Program-made: the position numbers and the translations under genes
Part shown: piece after piece, positions 16,869-27,016 of the stretch
Layout: every line of letters begins with the position of its first letter
How positions within the stretch are numbered: position 1 is the first letter of the stretch
The notes under the pieces: model-generated
Database searches by the model: none
The model's input: only the letters and a program-made list of their open reading frames with translations
Told to the model about the DNA's origin: nothing
Assembly: GCF_003999875.1 (NCBI RefSeq)
Contig: NZ_RQVJ01000007.1
Coordinates: 1 to 64,000 of the forward strand
DNA: 64,000 nt
Source: Veillonella sp. 3310
GTDB lineage: Bacteria; Bacillota; Negativicutes; Veillonellales; Veillonellaceae
Direction of reading: 5' to 3'

Positions 16869-18041
16869 TTATCGTAGTTCTTCTAAGGTATCACGTAATT
16901 GATTCAACTCTGACAGCGCTTTTCCTGTACCCAAGATAACAGAATACCTAGGATGTTCCACTACATAAGCAGGACGACCCGTTTTTTCTGTAATCATGCG
17001 GTCTAAGCCACGAAGCTGAGAGCCTCCACCAGTCAAAATAATACCATGGTCATTAATTTGCGCCAATAATTCTGGCGGTGTTTTTTCTAAAATGCTAATA
17101 ATCCCTTCAATGATATGTTGTACTGGTCTTTCTAGAGCAAACTTCATATCTTTTGAAGTAATTTCCACTGCCCGTGGCAAGCCTGTCACACTATGTCGAC
17201 CTCTTACGATAGCTCGTTCCTCATCCGACCTAGGATCTACGGTTCCCACTTCAATTTTTAAGTCTTCCGCAGTGAGTGGCCCTATGAGAAGTTTTTTCTT
17301 CCGCTTCATATATTGTAGTAATGCTTCATCAAAGGTATCACTACCGATACGCAAACTCTCACTGACTACCACACCAGAATCACAAATCACAGCAATATCC
17401 GTGGTCCCACCACCGATATCAACCACCATAGCCCCTACTTGTTCCGCTTTATCCAAACCTGTCCCAATAGCTGCTGCTAACGGTTCTTCCATGAGAACTA
17501 TTTTACGAGCCCCAGCTTGTAATAGTACTTCTAAGACAGCCCGTTTTTCTACTGGAGTAATACTAGAAGGTACACAGGCTATGATGCGAGAACGAATGAT
17601 TCCCGATACAGGTACTACACGGCGGATAAAATGACGCAACATATACGCTGTAGTATCATAATCGGCAATGACCCCACCTTTCAAAGGCTGAATCACTTCA
17701 ATGCCCTCTGGGGTTCTACCTAAAATAGCTCGTGCTTCATGACCTACGGCAATCACTTCTCTAGTCTTTGTATCACACGCCACAAATCCAGGCTCATCTA
17801 GTACAATACCTCGTCCTTTAACATACATGACTACATTGGTAGTTCCCAAATCGATGCCAATATCTGTAGTCCATAAAAGGCTCATTTTTTCAAGGAATGA
17901 TACAGGACGACTTTCTCGTTTAAAAGATGTTTGTTTTGTAGTCGTTCCTATTGGTTTTCTACGTACACGACGTTGTTTACGTCTATCCTCTTTTGTTTGA
18001 GGTTGTTTTGGCTTACTCGTCCACCCGAACAATGTTAGCAC
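16869..18041 (-). CDS. mreB: MreB-family rod-shape actin homologue with basic N-terminal extension
   Basis: This 390-residue actin-fold ATPase organises cell wall synthesis at the membrane. Nucleotide motifs are clear: [19 protein letters not shown] (phosphate 1), [14 protein letters not shown] (phosphate 2) and [15 protein letters not shown] (adenosine). An unusual stretch of about 50 residues precedes the fold and is strongly basic ([11 protein letters not shown]), unlike normal MreB or Mbl. The frame begins with GTG at 18041, inside the murA end, with AAAGGA just upstream. An internal ATG at 17885 would give a conventional MreB length but lacks a good ribosome site. Veillonella cells are cocci, so its role may be in septal or local wall growth. 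Confidence 0.82.
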   Translation of the reverse strand: MLTLFGWTSKPKQPQTKEDRRKQRRVRRKPIGTTTKQTSFKRESRPVSFLEKMSLLWTTDIGIDLGTTNVVMYVKGRGIVLDEPGFVACDTKTREVIAVGHEARAILGRTPEGIEVIQPLKGGVIADYDTTAYMLRHFIRRVVPVSGIIRSRIIACVPSSITPVEKRAVLEVLLQAGARKIVLMEEPLAAAIGTGLDKAEQVGAMVVDIGGGTTDIAVICDSGVVVSESLRIGSDTFDEALLQYMKRKKKLLIGPLTAEDLKIEVGTVDPRSDEERAIVRGRHSVTGLPRAVEITSKDMKFALERPVQHIIEGIISILEKTPPELLAQINDHGIILTGGGSQLRGLDRMITEKTGRPAYVVEHPRYSVILGTGKALSELNQLRDTLEELR

Positions 18042-19269
18042 CTATTCCTTTTAATTTTGTCACTAAATTATCATAGCCACGATCGATGTGTGTTAATTGG
18101 CCTACTTTAGTCACACCAGAAGCTGCTAGCCCTGCACATACTAAGGCAGCGCCACAGCGTAAATCGGTAGCTTCCACTTCAGCACCTACCAATTGCTCTA
18201 CGCCTGTAACAATGGCTTTACGATCATCTACCTCAATAGATGCCCCCATTTTTTTCAATTCATCTACATGCATGAAACGATTCTCAAAGACTGTTTCCAT
18301 CACAGTACTTGTACCTTTTGCAATCGTTGTCATCGCCATAAATTGGGCTTGCATATCTGTAGGGAATCCAGGATATGGTAATGTTTTGATAGATGTTGCT
18401 TTCAACTGTCCATCGCTGATAACACGAATACCATCAATATCTTCTTCTACGGTAACACCAGCTTCTTTTAACTTAGCTACCACCGGCTTTAAATGCTCTG
18501 AAAGGGCATTTTCTACATATACATCGCCACCAGCCATAGCCGCCGCAATTAAATACGTACCCGCTTCAATGCGGTCTGGAATCACTGTATGTACGGCGCC
18601 CTTTAATTCTTTCACACCCTCAATACGAATCACATCCGTACCAGCACCGCGAATATTAGCCCCCATACTATTCAAGAATGTAGCTAAATCAACGATTTCT
18701 GGTTCCTCTGCAGCATTTTCAATGATGGTTTTACCTTCTGCAAAAGTGGCTGCCATAATGACATTTTCAGTAGCCCCCACACTTGGGAAGTCTAAATAAA
18801 TTAAGTTACCCTTCAAACCTTCTGGAGCCTTTGCTTCTACAAAACCTTCTCCCATAGTGATAGTCGCACCTAGTGCTTCAAAAGCTTTTAAATGCAAATC
18901 AATAGGACGACTGCCAATAGCGCAACCACCTGGTAAGGCAATACGAGCTTCCCCTTTGCGCGCCAATAAAGGTCCCATCACCAAAAAGGACGCACGCATA
19001 CGACGCACTAAATCATAAGGCGCCTCTGTAGCAGAAATTGTAGACGCATCAAAAGTAATATTTTCTCCATCTTTTGTTACTTTCACACCAAGGGATGCGA
19101 TTACATCACAAATAGTATGAACATCTTCCAAATCTGGAATTTCAAGCAGGGTGCTTGGAGTAGACGCCAATAAAGTCGCTGCAATAATTGGTAGTACCGC
19201 ATTTTTTGCACTACTTACTCGAATACGACCTTCTAGAGGCGTACCTCCTTGAATAATAAGCTTTTCCAA
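18013..19269 (-). CDS. murA: UDP-N-acetylglucosamine 1-carboxyvinyltransferase
   Basis: This 418-residue cytosolic enzyme catalyses the first committed step of peptidoglycan synthesis, transferring enolpyruvate from PEP to UDP-GlcNAc. Catalytic landmarks are present: SAKNAVLP with Lys22/Asn23, the Arg pair of [12 protein letters not shown], and Cys116 in [10 protein letters not shown] (fosfomycin target). Length is standard. The stop overlaps the start of the mreB-like gene by 29 bases, so the two are coupled and link wall precursor synthesis with its spatial control. Confidence 0.96.
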   Translation of the reverse strand: MEKLIIQGGTPLEGRIRVSSAKNAVLPIIAATLLASTPSTLLEIPDLEDVHTICDVIASLGVKVTKDGENITFDASTISATEAPYDLVRRMRASFLVMGPLLARKGEARIALPGGCAIGSRPIDLHLKAFEALGATITMGEGFVEAKAPEGLKGNLIYLDFPSVGATENVIMAATFAEGKTIIENAAEEPEIVDLATFLNSMGANIRGAGTDVIRIEGVKELKGAVHTVIPDRIEAGTYLIAAAMAGGDVYVENALSEHLKPVVAKLKEAGVTVEEDIDGIRVISDGQLKATSIKTLPYPGFPTDMQAQFMAMTTIAKGTSTVMETVFENRFMHVDELKKMGASIEVDDRKAIVTGVEQLVGAEVEATDLRCGAALVCAGLAASGVTKVGQLTHIDRGYDNLVTKLKGIGANIVRVDE

Positions 19270-19308
19270 CTGAATTCCTCCTAATCTTATCTATTGTTAT
19301 CGTTCAAT

Positions 19309-19325
19309 GGTGATACCCTATCACC
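19309..19325. promoter_or_regulatory. Palindrome in the murA leader
   Basis: GGTGATA-CCC-TATCACC is a perfect 7-bp inverted repeat with a 3-base centre. It lies between the murA promoter and its ribosome site. It could be an operator or a small RNA hairpin; nothing identifies a binding protein. Confidence 0.35.
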
Positions 19326-19362
19326 TTTCAAACATGTTTTGACTGACAAACATTCATACTCT

Positions 19363-19391
19363 AGTATACTAAATCTTTCCTTGATACGCAA
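19363..19391 (-). promoter_or_regulatory. Promoter for murA-mreB
   Basis: Minus-strand TTGCGT (19391-19386), 17-base spacer, TATACT (19368-19363). It sits immediately after the terminator that closes the serS-transaldolase-glpX unit. Confidence 0.45.
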
Positions 19392-19392
19392 G

Positions 19393-19418
19393 AAAAAGAC
19401 CGTCTTATGACGGCCTTT
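19393..19418 (-). terminator. Terminator after glpX
   Basis: Minus-strand GGCCGTC-ataa-GACGGTC (one G-U pair) is followed by TTTTTC. Confidence 0.75.
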
Positions 19419-19439
19419 CCTAGAATAGATGTATGCTAT

Positions 19440-20402
19440 TTATTTCACTTTCATAGAAAGCTTCTTATCCAATCGATGGATAGTATCTACAAAACGAACG
19501 GTTCCTGTTTTATAACGCATCACTACGGAATGAGTACGAGCGCCACCTGGGAAGTATTTAATAGAAGATAATACGTTTCCTTCTGTGATAGCAGTAGCAG
19601 AGAAGATAACATCATCTCCACTTACTAAGTCATCGATAGTCAAGACTTTGTTTAGGTCAGTGATACCCATTTCATGACAGCGACGAATTTCTTCATCTGT
19701 AGCTGGTTTCAAACGAGCTTGCATATCCCCACCTGTACATTTTAAAGCAGCTGCTGCTAATACCCCTTCTGGAGCTCCACCAGTACCCACAACCATATGA
19801 ATACCAGAACCTTCTAAACCACATTCCATAGCTGGGTTCACATCACCGTCCGTGATCAAACGAATCCGCGCTCCTACAGCACGACATTCATCCATTAATC
19901 CTTGGTGACGTTCACGATCCAACATCACTACTGTTAAATCATCAATGGCACGTTCCATTTTTGCAGCTACACGGCGTAAGTTTTCCGTCATAGATTCATT
20001 CAAGTCGATAACACCTTTGGCACGTGGTCCTACGCACAATTTTTCCATGTACATATCTGGGGCATGTAATAAACCGCCTTTAGGAGCAATAGCCAATACA
20101 GCAATAGCACCATTTTGACCTTTTGCAATTAGATTTGTACCTTCAATAGGGTCTACGGCGATATCTACTTCTTCTCCGCCTGCCCCAACACGTTCACCAA
20201 TGTACAACATTGGCGCTTCATCAATTTCACCTTCTCCAATCACAACGGTACCAGAAATTGGCACTGTATCGAAGGTTTGGCGCATACCATCAACAGCTAA
20301 TTGATCCGCTGCATCTTTGGCTCCGCGACCACATAAACGACCACTTTTTAATGCCGCTGCTTCTGTAACACGAACAAACTCTAAGGCTAATGTGCGATCC
20401 AT
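19440..20402 (-). CDS. glpX: Class II fructose-1,6-bisphosphatase
   Basis: This 320-residue GlpX-type phosphatase hydrolyses fructose-1,6-bisphosphate to fructose-6-phosphate in gluconeogenesis, with Mn or Mg. Metal-site motifs GEGEIDEAPMLYIGE (about 56-70) and VDPIEGTN (about 82-90) and a GGAPEGVLAAAA loop are intact. It lies 24 bases after a transaldolase-type gene. Gluconeogenesis fits organisms such as Veillonella that grow on lactate and cannot rely on sugars. Confidence 0.95.
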   Translation of the reverse strand: MDRTLALEFVRVTEAAALKSGRLCGRGAKDAADQLAVDGMRQTFDTVPISGTVVIGEGEIDEAPMLYIGERVGAGGEEVDIAVDPIEGTNLIAKGQNGAIAVLAIAPKGGLLHAPDMYMEKLCVGPRAKGVIDLNESMTENLRRVAAKMERAIDDLTVVMLDRERHQGLMDECRAVGARIRLITDGDVNPAMECGLEGSGIHMVVGTGGAPEGVLAAAALKCTGGDMQARLKPATDEEIRRCHEMGITDLNKVLTIDDLVSGDDVIFSATAITEGNVLSSIKYFPGGARTHSVVMRYKTGTVRFVDTIHRLDKKLSMKVK

Positions 20403-20425
20403 TTTGATCCTCCCACTTGTGTCTA

Positions 20426-21070
20426 CTATTTATTGGCTGCTTCCCAATCCGCTAGAAAACGTGCTAATCCTGCATCTGTTAATGGATGTTTCAAGGATTG
20501 TTGTAACACATTAAACGGTACTGTAGCAATATGTGCGCCTGCTTTGGCACATTGTGTCATATGCATAGGCGTGCGAACGCTAGCTGCAATGATTTCTGCT
20601 GAAATATTATGAATCATAAAAATTTCAGCAATATCTTCGATTAATTGGATTCCATCCATAGAAATATCATCTACACGACCAACGAAAGGACTTACATAGG
20701 TAGCACCTGCACGAGCTGCCAATAATGCTTGGTTAGCAGAGAAAATCAATGTTACATTTGTTTTAATTCCCTCTTTAGAAAGTACAGATACTGCTTTTAA
20801 GCCTTCTGCTGTCATAGGTACTTTAATCACTACATTGTCACCCAACTTAATTAATTCATGGGCTTCTTTCACCATTTCTGGTGCTGTCGTAGCAATAACT
20901 TCTGCGCTCACTGGTCCCTCTACAAGATCAGCAATTTGTTGAATCACTTCGTGTAAGTCACGTTTTTCTTTCACGATTAAGGATGGATTTGTTGTTACCC
21001 CTGCAATAAAGCCCATTTCATAGGCTGCTTTAATGTCATCAAAATTAGCTGTATCAATGAAGAATTTCAT
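20426..21070 (-). CDS. fsa: Transaldolase / fructose-6-phosphate aldolase family
   Basis: This 214-residue short-form transaldolase is a Schiff-base aldolase. Key segments are [13 protein letters not shown] at the start, GVTTNPSL near residue 24 and VVIKVPMT with Schiff-base Lys83. Sequence cannot separate true transaldolase (pentose phosphate pathway) from fructose-6-phosphate aldolase in this short subfamily. It sits between serS and glpX in a tight leftward unit, so it probably works in sugar-phosphate interconversion with the bisphosphatase. The start follows AAAGGAGTCC. Confidence 0.92.
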   Translation of the reverse strand: MKFFIDTANFDDIKAAYEMGFIAGVTTNPSLIVKEKRDLHEVIQQIADLVEGPVSAEVIATTAPEMVKEAHELIKLGDNVVIKVPMTAEGLKAVSVLSKEGIKTNVTLIFSANQALLAARAGATYVSPFVGRVDDISMDGIQLIEDIAEIFMIHNISAEIIAASVRTPMHMTQCAKAGAHIATVPFNVLQQSLKHPLTDAGLARFLADWEAANK

Positions 21071-21083
21071 AGCGGACTCCTTT

Positions 21084-22361
21084 CTAAACCTCTGGATGAA
21101 TATGAGTTAAACCACCCATATATGGTTGAAGCGCTGTCGGAATACGTACAGATCCATCTGCTTCTTGATTATTTTCTAAAATCGCAGCCACTGTACGACC
21201 TACAGCTAAACCAGATCCATTTAACGTATGTACAAATTCTGGTTTACCTTTTTGTTCACGACGGAATTTAATATTACCACGACGTGCTTGGAAATCCGTC
21301 ATGTTGGAGCAGGAAGAAATTTCACGATATACGCCTTGGCTTGGCATCCAAACTTCAATATCGTATGTTTTAGCAGAGCCGAATCCCATATCACCTGTAC
21401 ATAATGTGATCACACGATGCGGCAATTCTAAGGCTTGTAAAATGCTTTCTGCTTGCGCTGTCAATGTTTCTAACTCTGCAAAAGATTCTTCTGGTTTTGC
21501 AAATTTTACTAATTCTACTTTATTGAATTGATGTTGGCGAATTAAACCACGTGTATCACGACCAGCAGAACCTGCTTCGGCACGGAAACAAGCTGTAAAA
21601 GCTGTGTAATATTTAGGCAATTCATCAGCTGTCAAAATTTCATTGGCGTGATAGTTTGTCAATGTCACTTCCGCCGTCGGAATTAGGAAATAATTTTCCC
21701 CTTCCACTTTATACATGTCTTCAGCAAATTTTGGCAATTGACCTGTGTTTGTCAAGGTTTCACGAGTAACGATGTAAGGCGTCATCATTTCTGTAAAACC
21801 AGCACTACCGTGCTTGTCTAACATAAAGTTAATCAACGCCCGTTCTAAGCGAGCACCAATTCCTTTGTAAATCGTGAAACGAGCACCACTTTCTTTAGCC
21901 GCTCTTTCAAAATCTAAAATCCCTAAAGATTCTCCTAAATCCCAGTGCGCTTTTACATCAAAGTCAAAGGAGCGAGGTGTACCCCAACGGCGTTGTTCGA
22001 TATTTTCATTTTCATCAGCACCTACTGGCACAGAGGAATCACACATGTTAGGTAGCATCCAGGCTACTTGTTGCAACTCTGTTTCTACTTCGCGCAATTT
22101 GTTATCCAATGCACCAATTTCATCACCAACTCGTTGCATTTCTGCAATTTTATCATCTGCATTTTCTTTATTGCGTTTTAATTGACTGATTTCTGCTGTT
22201 ACTGCATTACGTACTGCTTTTAATTGTTCTACTTCTTGAATAATAGCACGTCTTTCATCGTAGAACTTCACAAAGCTAGCCAAGTCGCCCGTTGTATGAC
22301 GACGATCTAGGTTTTCTTGTACCGTTTCAATATTCTCACGGACAAATTTTAAATCCAACAT
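21084..22361 (-). CDS. serS: Serine--tRNA ligase
   Basis: This 425-residue class II synthetase charges tRNA-Ser. An N-terminal antiparallel coiled coil (about 1-105, rich in Lys/Glu/Gln) reads the tRNA long arm. The catalytic domain shows [20 protein letters not shown] (motif 2) and [10 protein letters not shown] (motif 3). I chose the second ATG at 22361 because GAGG is about 8 bases upstream of it, but only two from the first ATG at 22367. No T-box is visible upstream, unlike thrS. It lies 13 bases before the transaldolase gene. Confidence 0.95.
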   Translation of the reverse strand: MLDLKFVRENIETVQENLDRRHTTGDLASFVKFYDERRAIIQEVEQLKAVRNAVTAEISQLKRNKENADDKIAEMQRVGDEIGALDNKLREVETELQQVAWMLPNMCDSSVPVGADENENIEQRRWGTPRSFDFDVKAHWDLGESLGILDFERAAKESGARFTIYKGIGARLERALINFMLDKHGSAGFTEMMTPYIVTRETLTNTGQLPKFAEDMYKVEGENYFLIPTAEVTLTNYHANEILTADELPKYYTAFTACFRAEAGSAGRDTRGLIRQHQFNKVELVKFAKPEESFAELETLTAQAESILQALELPHRVITLCTGDMGFGSAKTYDIEVWMPSQGVYREISSCSNMTDFQARRGNIKFRREQKGKPEFVHTLNGSGLAVGRTVAAILENNQEADGSVRIPTALQPYMGGLTHIHPEV

Positions 22362-22502
22362 AATCATGACCTCATAGAATTCATTTAAGTACTTAATTAA
22401 TCTATCTTTAATATTAGCACATTTACTATTACTTTTCTACCTTTATAGGCATTTACTTGGGCAATTTCCTCTTGCCCTCTCCCTATCTCTCAGAGGATAA
22501 CA

Positions 22503-22540
22503 AAACAGCGACCAAACGCATTAGTGTTTAGTCGCTGTCC
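22503..22540 (-). terminator. Terminator after lysS
   Basis: Minus-strand ACAGCGACTAAAC...GTTTGGTCGCTGT forms a 13-bp stem with one wobble, followed by TTTGTT. Confidence 0.75.
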
Positions 22541-22583
22541 ATCTACGCATCCCACAATATCTTGTGACCTACGCATACATATA

Positions 22584-24104
22584 TTATTCTTCTACTGTTT
22601 CTTCCTCTTCTACTTTCACCGCTTCTGGTTTCATAAGAGGGAATAACAACACATCACGAATAGATGCAGAGTCTGTTAAGAACATTACGAGACGGTCGAT
22701 ACCGATACCCAAACCTGCAGTTGGTGGTAAACCGTATTCCAAGGCCGTTACGAAATCTTCATCCATACGATGGGCTTCATCATCACCGGCTTCACGTTCT
22801 TTTAATTGATTTTCAAAACGTTGTTTTTGATCGATTGGATCATTTAACTCGGAATAGCCATTTGCTAATTCACGACCATAAATGAAGATTTCAAATCGTT
22901 CTGTAGTCAATGGTTTCTCACGATTTTGTTTTGCCAATGGAGAAATTTCAACTGGATGTCCATATACTACAGTTGGTTGCATCAAGTTTTCTTCTACATA
23001 TTCTTCAAAACATAAATTCATAATTTTACCAATACCATCGGCTTCACCATATTCTACATTTAAGCGATCTGCAATCGCACGTGCTTCGCTCAATGTTTCA
23101 ATAGCATCAAAATCTTCCCCAGTGTATTGTTTAATACCTTCTTGCATAGTGATACGATTCCACGGTGGAGTCAAATCAATATCCATGCCTTGGTAGTTAA
23201 TTTTTGTCGTACCTAGTACTTCTTGAGCACAGTAAGATACCACACCTTCTGTTAAAGCAATAGCATCTTCAAAGTTACCATAGGCTTGGTAGGATTCCAT
23301 CATAGTAAATTCTGGATTATGACGGATAGATACACCTTCATTACGGAAAGAACGGTTAATTTCATACACACGCTCTAAACCACCAACGATTAAACGTTTT
23401 AAGTATAATTCAGGGGAAATACGCATATAGATATCAATGTCTAAGGCATTGTGATGCGTAATAAATGGGCGTGCCGCCGCACCACCTGGGATAGCATGCA
23501 TCATAGGAGTTTCTACTTCCATGAATTGCTTGCTGTTTAAATACTCTCTAATTTTTGCTACGATTTTCGTACGTTTTACAAATGTATCACGAACACTTGG
23601 ATTTACAATTAAATCCACATAGCGTTGACGATAGCGAAGTTCTGTATCTTTTAAACCATGCCATTTCTCTGGTAATGGACGAAGGGATTTAGACAATAAA
23701 GTCAATTTATTAACTTTAACAGTAATTTCACCTTTTTGTGTTTTAAACACATGGCCCTCGATACCTACAATATCACCCATATCAAGCATTTTTACATATT
23801 TGTAATCTTCTTCTCCCATCACATCTTTACGGAAGTATACTTGAATATCGCCAGATAAATCGCGCAAATTAGCGAAGGCTGTTTTACCATGAGAACGAAT
23901 TGTCATCAATCGACCAGCAATCACAACTGGTTGACCATCAAAATCACGGAACTCATCCTTAATTTGGAGTGCCTTATGTTGAACAACAAATCGTTGTCCA
24001 AATGGATAGATATTATCCTCTTCATATTGCGCCAACTTTTCGCGGCGTACCAACATTTGATCGTTTAAATCCAATTGTTCCGGCACATGTTTTTCTTCGC
24101 TCAT
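22584..24104 (-). CDS. lysS: Lysine--tRNA ligase (class II)
   Basis: This 506-residue class II synthetase charges tRNA-Lys. An N-terminal OB-fold anticodon domain (about 55-150, with [19 protein letters not shown]) is followed by the catalytic core with [20 protein letters not shown] (motif 2) and [13 protein letters not shown] (motif 3). It ends in a short acidic tail (VEEEETVEE). The start is supported by AAGGAGG. It follows greA by 27 bases, an arrangement common in Firmicutes. Confidence 0.97.
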   Translation of the reverse strand: MSEEKHVPEQLDLNDQMLVRREKLAQYEEDNIYPFGQRFVVQHKALQIKDEFRDFDGQPVVIAGRLMTIRSHGKTAFANLRDLSGDIQVYFRKDVMGEEDYKYVKMLDMGDIVGIEGHVFKTQKGEITVKVNKLTLLSKSLRPLPEKWHGLKDTELRYRQRYVDLIVNPSVRDTFVKRTKIVAKIREYLNSKQFMEVETPMMHAIPGGAAARPFITHHNALDIDIYMRISPELYLKRLIVGGLERVYEINRSFRNEGVSIRHNPEFTMMESYQAYGNFEDAIALTEGVVSYCAQEVLGTTKINYQGMDIDLTPPWNRITMQEGIKQYTGEDFDAIETLSEARAIADRLNVEYGEADGIGKIMNLCFEEYVEENLMQPTVVYGHPVEISPLAKQNREKPLTTERFEIFIYGRELANGYSELNDPIDQKQRFENQLKEREAGDDEAHRMDEDFVTALEYGLPPTAGLGIGIDRLVMFLTDSASIRDVLLFPLMKPEAVKVEEEETVEE

Positions 24105-24131
24105 GAGGGGCCTCCTTATACTTCTTTACCC

Positions 24132-24605
24132 TTATTGAATGCTTAATATTTTAAAACTCACCATACCATCTGGTGTGTTCACTTCTACTTTGTCACCTTT
24201 CGCTTTTCCTAAAATCGCTACGCCCACAGGGGATTCGTTAGAAATACGATTATTGAAAGGATCCGCTTCAGAAGAACCTACGATAGTATATTCTAATTCT
24301 TCATTAAACTCTTCGTCCAACAAAGTCACTTTACTACCTACCGTTACTGTATCACCTGTTACATTTTCATCGATGATTTTAGCCGTATTAATTTTATTTT
24401 CCAACTCGATGATATGACCTTCGATGAAAGCTTGCTCGTTTTTCGCATCATCATATTCAGAGTTTTCTGAAATATCACCATAAGAAATAGCAATTTTAAT
24501 ACGTTCAGCCACTTCGATACGACGTACAGATTTATAATGATTTAATTCTTCTTCTAGCTTCTTCAACCCTTCGGCTGTAAGTAAGGTTTCTTTTACCTCT
24601 GCCAT
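24132..24605 (-). CDS. greA: Transcription elongation factor GreA
   Basis: This 157-residue protein rescues backtracked RNA polymerase by stimulating transcript cleavage. The N-terminal coiled-coil hairpin bears the acidic tip segment [19 protein letters not shown]. The C-terminal FKBP-like domain has [17 protein letters not shown]. The start at 24605 has GGAGAG upstream; the frame extends 16 codons further without support. A hairpin with a T-run at 24641-24660 lies in the leader between promoter and ATG and may attenuate expression. Confidence 0.95.
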   Translation of the reverse strand: MAEVKETLLTAEGLKKLEEELNHYKSVRRIEVAERIKIAISYGDISENSEYDDAKNEQAFIEGHIIELENKINTAKIIDENVTGDTVTVGSKVTLLDEEFNEELEYTIVGSSEADPFNNRISNESPVGVAILGKAKGDKVEVNTPDGMVSFKILSIQ

Positions 24606-24633
24606 GTATGTCTCTCCGTTTCTATTCCTCATA

Positions 24634-24660
24634 TACAGAAAACAGTGCCACACGACACTG
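24634..24660 (-). terminator. Terminator-like hairpin in the greA leader
   Basis: Minus-strand CAGTGTC-gtgt-GGCACTG (7 bp, one G-U) is followed by TTTTCTGT. It lies about 40 bases after the predicted greA start and before the greA ATG. It could therefore attenuate greA as well as end read-through from the alcohol dehydrogenase gene. Confidence 0.5.
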
Positions 24661-24708
24661 CCTCCCTTATGAAAAAGTTACTTAAATTTCTTATTAACAA
24701 TAGCTATA

Positions 24709-24737
24709 ATTATACTGACTTCTCTTATAAATGTCAA
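24709..24737 (-). promoter_or_regulatory. Consensus promoter for greA-lysS
   Basis: Minus-strand TTGACA (24737-24732), exactly 17 bases, TATAAT (24714-24709). Both hexamers are perfect consensus. Start near 24702 gives a leader of about 97 bases. Confidence 0.75.
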
Positions 24738-24778
24738 TCTGAAAGCCTATCTTAGCAAGACACACATGAGATCTGATA

Positions 24779-25954
24779 CTATTTTTTATAAACACTTTCA
24801 TAGATAGCTAAGGCATCCTCCGCTGTTAGATTGCTGTATGCAGTCGGATAGCGGACGCAACTATTCGCAATATGTGGTAAGGATTCTTTCGGAATACCTA
24901 CTTCTTCCAAGGTAGATGGAGCCCCTATTTCTTTGAAGTATGTTTCTAAAGCTTCAATACCTGCTAAGGCATAGTCTGCATCACTCAACGTACCTTGTTC
25001 AATGTCCCACACTTCCTTAGCAAACCGCATCAACCGTGCTGTAGCCTTAGGCAAAATCCAACGCAAATACGCTGGATGCATAATCGCTAAGCCTGCCCCA
25101 TGAGGAATATCATAAAAAGCTGATAGAGCATGTTCTAAGGCATGGGTCATCCAGTCTTGATTTTTTCCTAATCCTAAGGAACGATTCAAGGCTAAGGTAG
25201 CACCCCACATAATATTAGAACGTGCTTCGTAGTCTTCTAAGTTTTCCATAGATTTTCGACCATTGCGCACTATATTTTTAAAGATTCCCTCAATGGCAGA
25301 ATCCGTCACATTATCATCATCTGGTGTAGACACATATTGTTCCAATAGATGAGACAACATATCTACGATACCATAAGCAACTTGTTCTCTCGGTAATGTA
25401 TAGGTATAGGTAGGGTCTAACATAGAAAATTGAGGGAATAATACAGGTCCATAAGCACTTAATTTTTTCTGTGTTTCCCAGTCTGTAATCACACCACCAT
25501 TATTCATTTCGCTACCAGTGGCTGCCATGGTTAAGACCACCCCAAATGGCAATGCTTCCGTTACAGGTTGATGGTCTAAAAAGAAGGTTTGCCAAAAATC
25601 AACCGCATCTGCTAACTTAGCTCCGCCTGCAATGAATTTAGTGCAATCAATCACAGATCCACCACCCACAGCTAAGATAAAGTCAATGTTATGCTCTTTG
25701 CATAAAGCAATACCTTCCCGTACTTTCGTAGTCCGTGGATTTGACATAATACCACTTAGCTCAAACACTTCTTTACCCGCTTGTTCTAAGGCTTCTTTTA
25801 CCGCGTGATAAATGCCATTCTTTTTAATACTACCTCCACCATAGGTGAGTAGTACTCGGGTTCCATAGTTGCTTAATTCAGCAACTAATGATTCTTTCAC
25901 GCAATCTTTACCGAATACAATTTTGGTTGGATTATAATAAGTAAATGATTTCAT
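24779..25954 (-). CDS. Iron-containing alcohol dehydrogenase (YqhD/butanol type)
   Basis: This 391-residue group III dehydrogenase reduces aldehydes with NAD(P)H. GGGSVIDCTKFIAGG near residue 95 is the nucleotide site. Metal ligands are suggested by DMLSHLLEQY, then HALEHALSAFYDIPHGAGL. The subfamily resembles NADPH-dependent butanol dehydrogenase/YqhD. It is the last gene of the MOSC-moaA-galM unit, 31 bases after galM. The natural substrate is uncertain; aldehyde detoxification or fermentation are both reasonable. Confidence 0.9.
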   Translation of the reverse strand: MKSFTYYNPTKIVFGKDCVKESLVAELSNYGTRVLLTYGGGSIKKNGIYHAVKEALEQAGKEVFELSGIMSNPRTTKVREGIALCKEHNIDFILAVGGGSVIDCTKFIAGGAKLADAVDFWQTFFLDHQPVTEALPFGVVLTMAATGSEMNNGGVITDWETQKKLSAYGPVLFPQFSMLDPTYTYTLPREQVAYGIVDMLSHLLEQYVSTPDDDNVTDSAIEGIFKNIVRNGRKSMENLEDYEARSNIMWGATLALNRSLGLGKNQDWMTHALEHALSAFYDIPHGAGLAIMHPAYLRWILPKATARLMRFAKEVWDIEQGTLSDADYALAGIEALETYFKEIGAPSTLEEVGIPKESLPHIANSCVRYPTAYSNLTAEDALAIYESVYKK

Positions 25955-25985
25955 TAGCCTCTTATCTCCTTGCTAGTAGATACGC

Positions 25986-27008
25986 CTACCGATGATAAAA
26001 TGAATAGGCAATTGTTCTTTCATAGACAGTATCTGCTTTGGTCTTGCTTTCACCATTCATATTGATATCATTCGGCACAAATTGTGGCTCAATGGCAATC
26101 CCTGCATGACTGCCATAATGACGATCTCGACCATCCTCGTTTAACCAATTTCCTGTATATACCTGAAAATGTGGCGCATCCGTATGGAATACTGCTGTCA
26201 CATCCTTACCTTGTAACACCGCAAAAGGCACAACAGAATCTACTGCATTACTTCCTTCTACCGGAGCCGTTAGAAAATCATGGTCATATCCTTTATATTG
26301 GCTCAAGGCATCAGCATAATAGTCCAATGCTTTTTGTAGATCCATGCCTTTTCTAAAATCAAACGGTGTTCCTTCTACAGATGCTGGTTCAAGCTGAGGA
26401 ATTTGATGGTCTCCAAATGGCATATACTGATGAGATCCTAATTCTAATACATGGTTCGATAAGTCACCTTCTCCATGTAAATTAAAGTATACATGATTCG
26501 TCAAATTGACAAAGGAATCTTCTGAAGTTGTGTAAACATACGTTACTACTAGCGTCTGTTCTACCAATCTAAATACCGCCTCTACATAGACCTCCCCTGG
26601 AAATCCATCTTCAGCAGATGTAATGGAATGAGATAGATGTACCACTGTATCAGAACAACTCTCCTCCACTACATCCCATAAACGATGCCCTATATTTCCT
26701 TTACCACTATGTAATAAATTGGGTCCATTATTTGCTTCTAGCTGGTGAACTGTTCCATTCCACGTATAGGCTGCATTGGCAATACGATTTGCCACACGAC
26801 CCACGGTAGCACCTAGCTGTCCATGCTTTGTTTCATAGTCCTGCACAGAATCATAGCCCAATGCTAAATGGCGTTGCAACACTTTGTCATAGACAGCGAC
26901 AATGGTGGCACCATAATTACTAATTTGTACTCGCAGTGCGTCATTTTCTATTGTATATACATGAGCCTCTTGGCCTGTTTGTAAGTGTCCAAAAGATTCT
27001 ACTTTCAT
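25986..27008 (-). CDS. galM: Aldose 1-epimerase (galactose mutarotase)
   Basis: This 340-residue GalM-type enzyme interconverts alpha and beta anomers of aldoses. Substrate and catalytic signs are VGRVANRIANA, LLHSGKGNIGHRLWD (His), FVNLTNHVYFNLHG (His) and AIEPQFVPNDIN (Glu base). I chose the ATG at 27008, which lies 5 bases after TAGGAG; the moaA stop codon is embedded in that ribosome site. Placement between molybdenum cofactor and alcohol dehydrogenase genes gives no clear pathway logic. Confidence 0.9.
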   Translation of the reverse strand: MKVESFGHLQTGQEAHVYTIENDALRVQISNYGATIVAVYDKVLQRHLALGYDSVQDYETKHGQLGATVGRVANRIANAAYTWNGTVHQLEANNGPNLLHSGKGNIGHRLWDVVEESCSDTVVHLSHSITSAEDGFPGEVYVEAVFRLVEQTLVVTYVYTTSEDSFVNLTNHVYFNLHGEGDLSNHVLELGSHQYMPFGDHQIPQLEPASVEGTPFDFRKGMDLQKALDYYADALSQYKGYDHDFLTAPVEGSNAVDSVVPFAVLQGKDVTAVFHTDAPHFQVYTGNWLNEDGRDRHYGSHAGIAIEPQFVPNDINMNGESKTKADTVYERTIAYSFYHR

Positions 27009-27016
27009 CATAACTC

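Noticed and set aside
18086-18799. Long 237-codon frame opposite murA
   Set aside because: Antisense shadow of a well-conserved gene; no ribosome site or known domain.
22362-22500. T-box upstream of serS
   Set aside because: No TGGNACCGCG box or terminator/antiterminator pair is present; the hairpin at 22503-22540 ends lysS.
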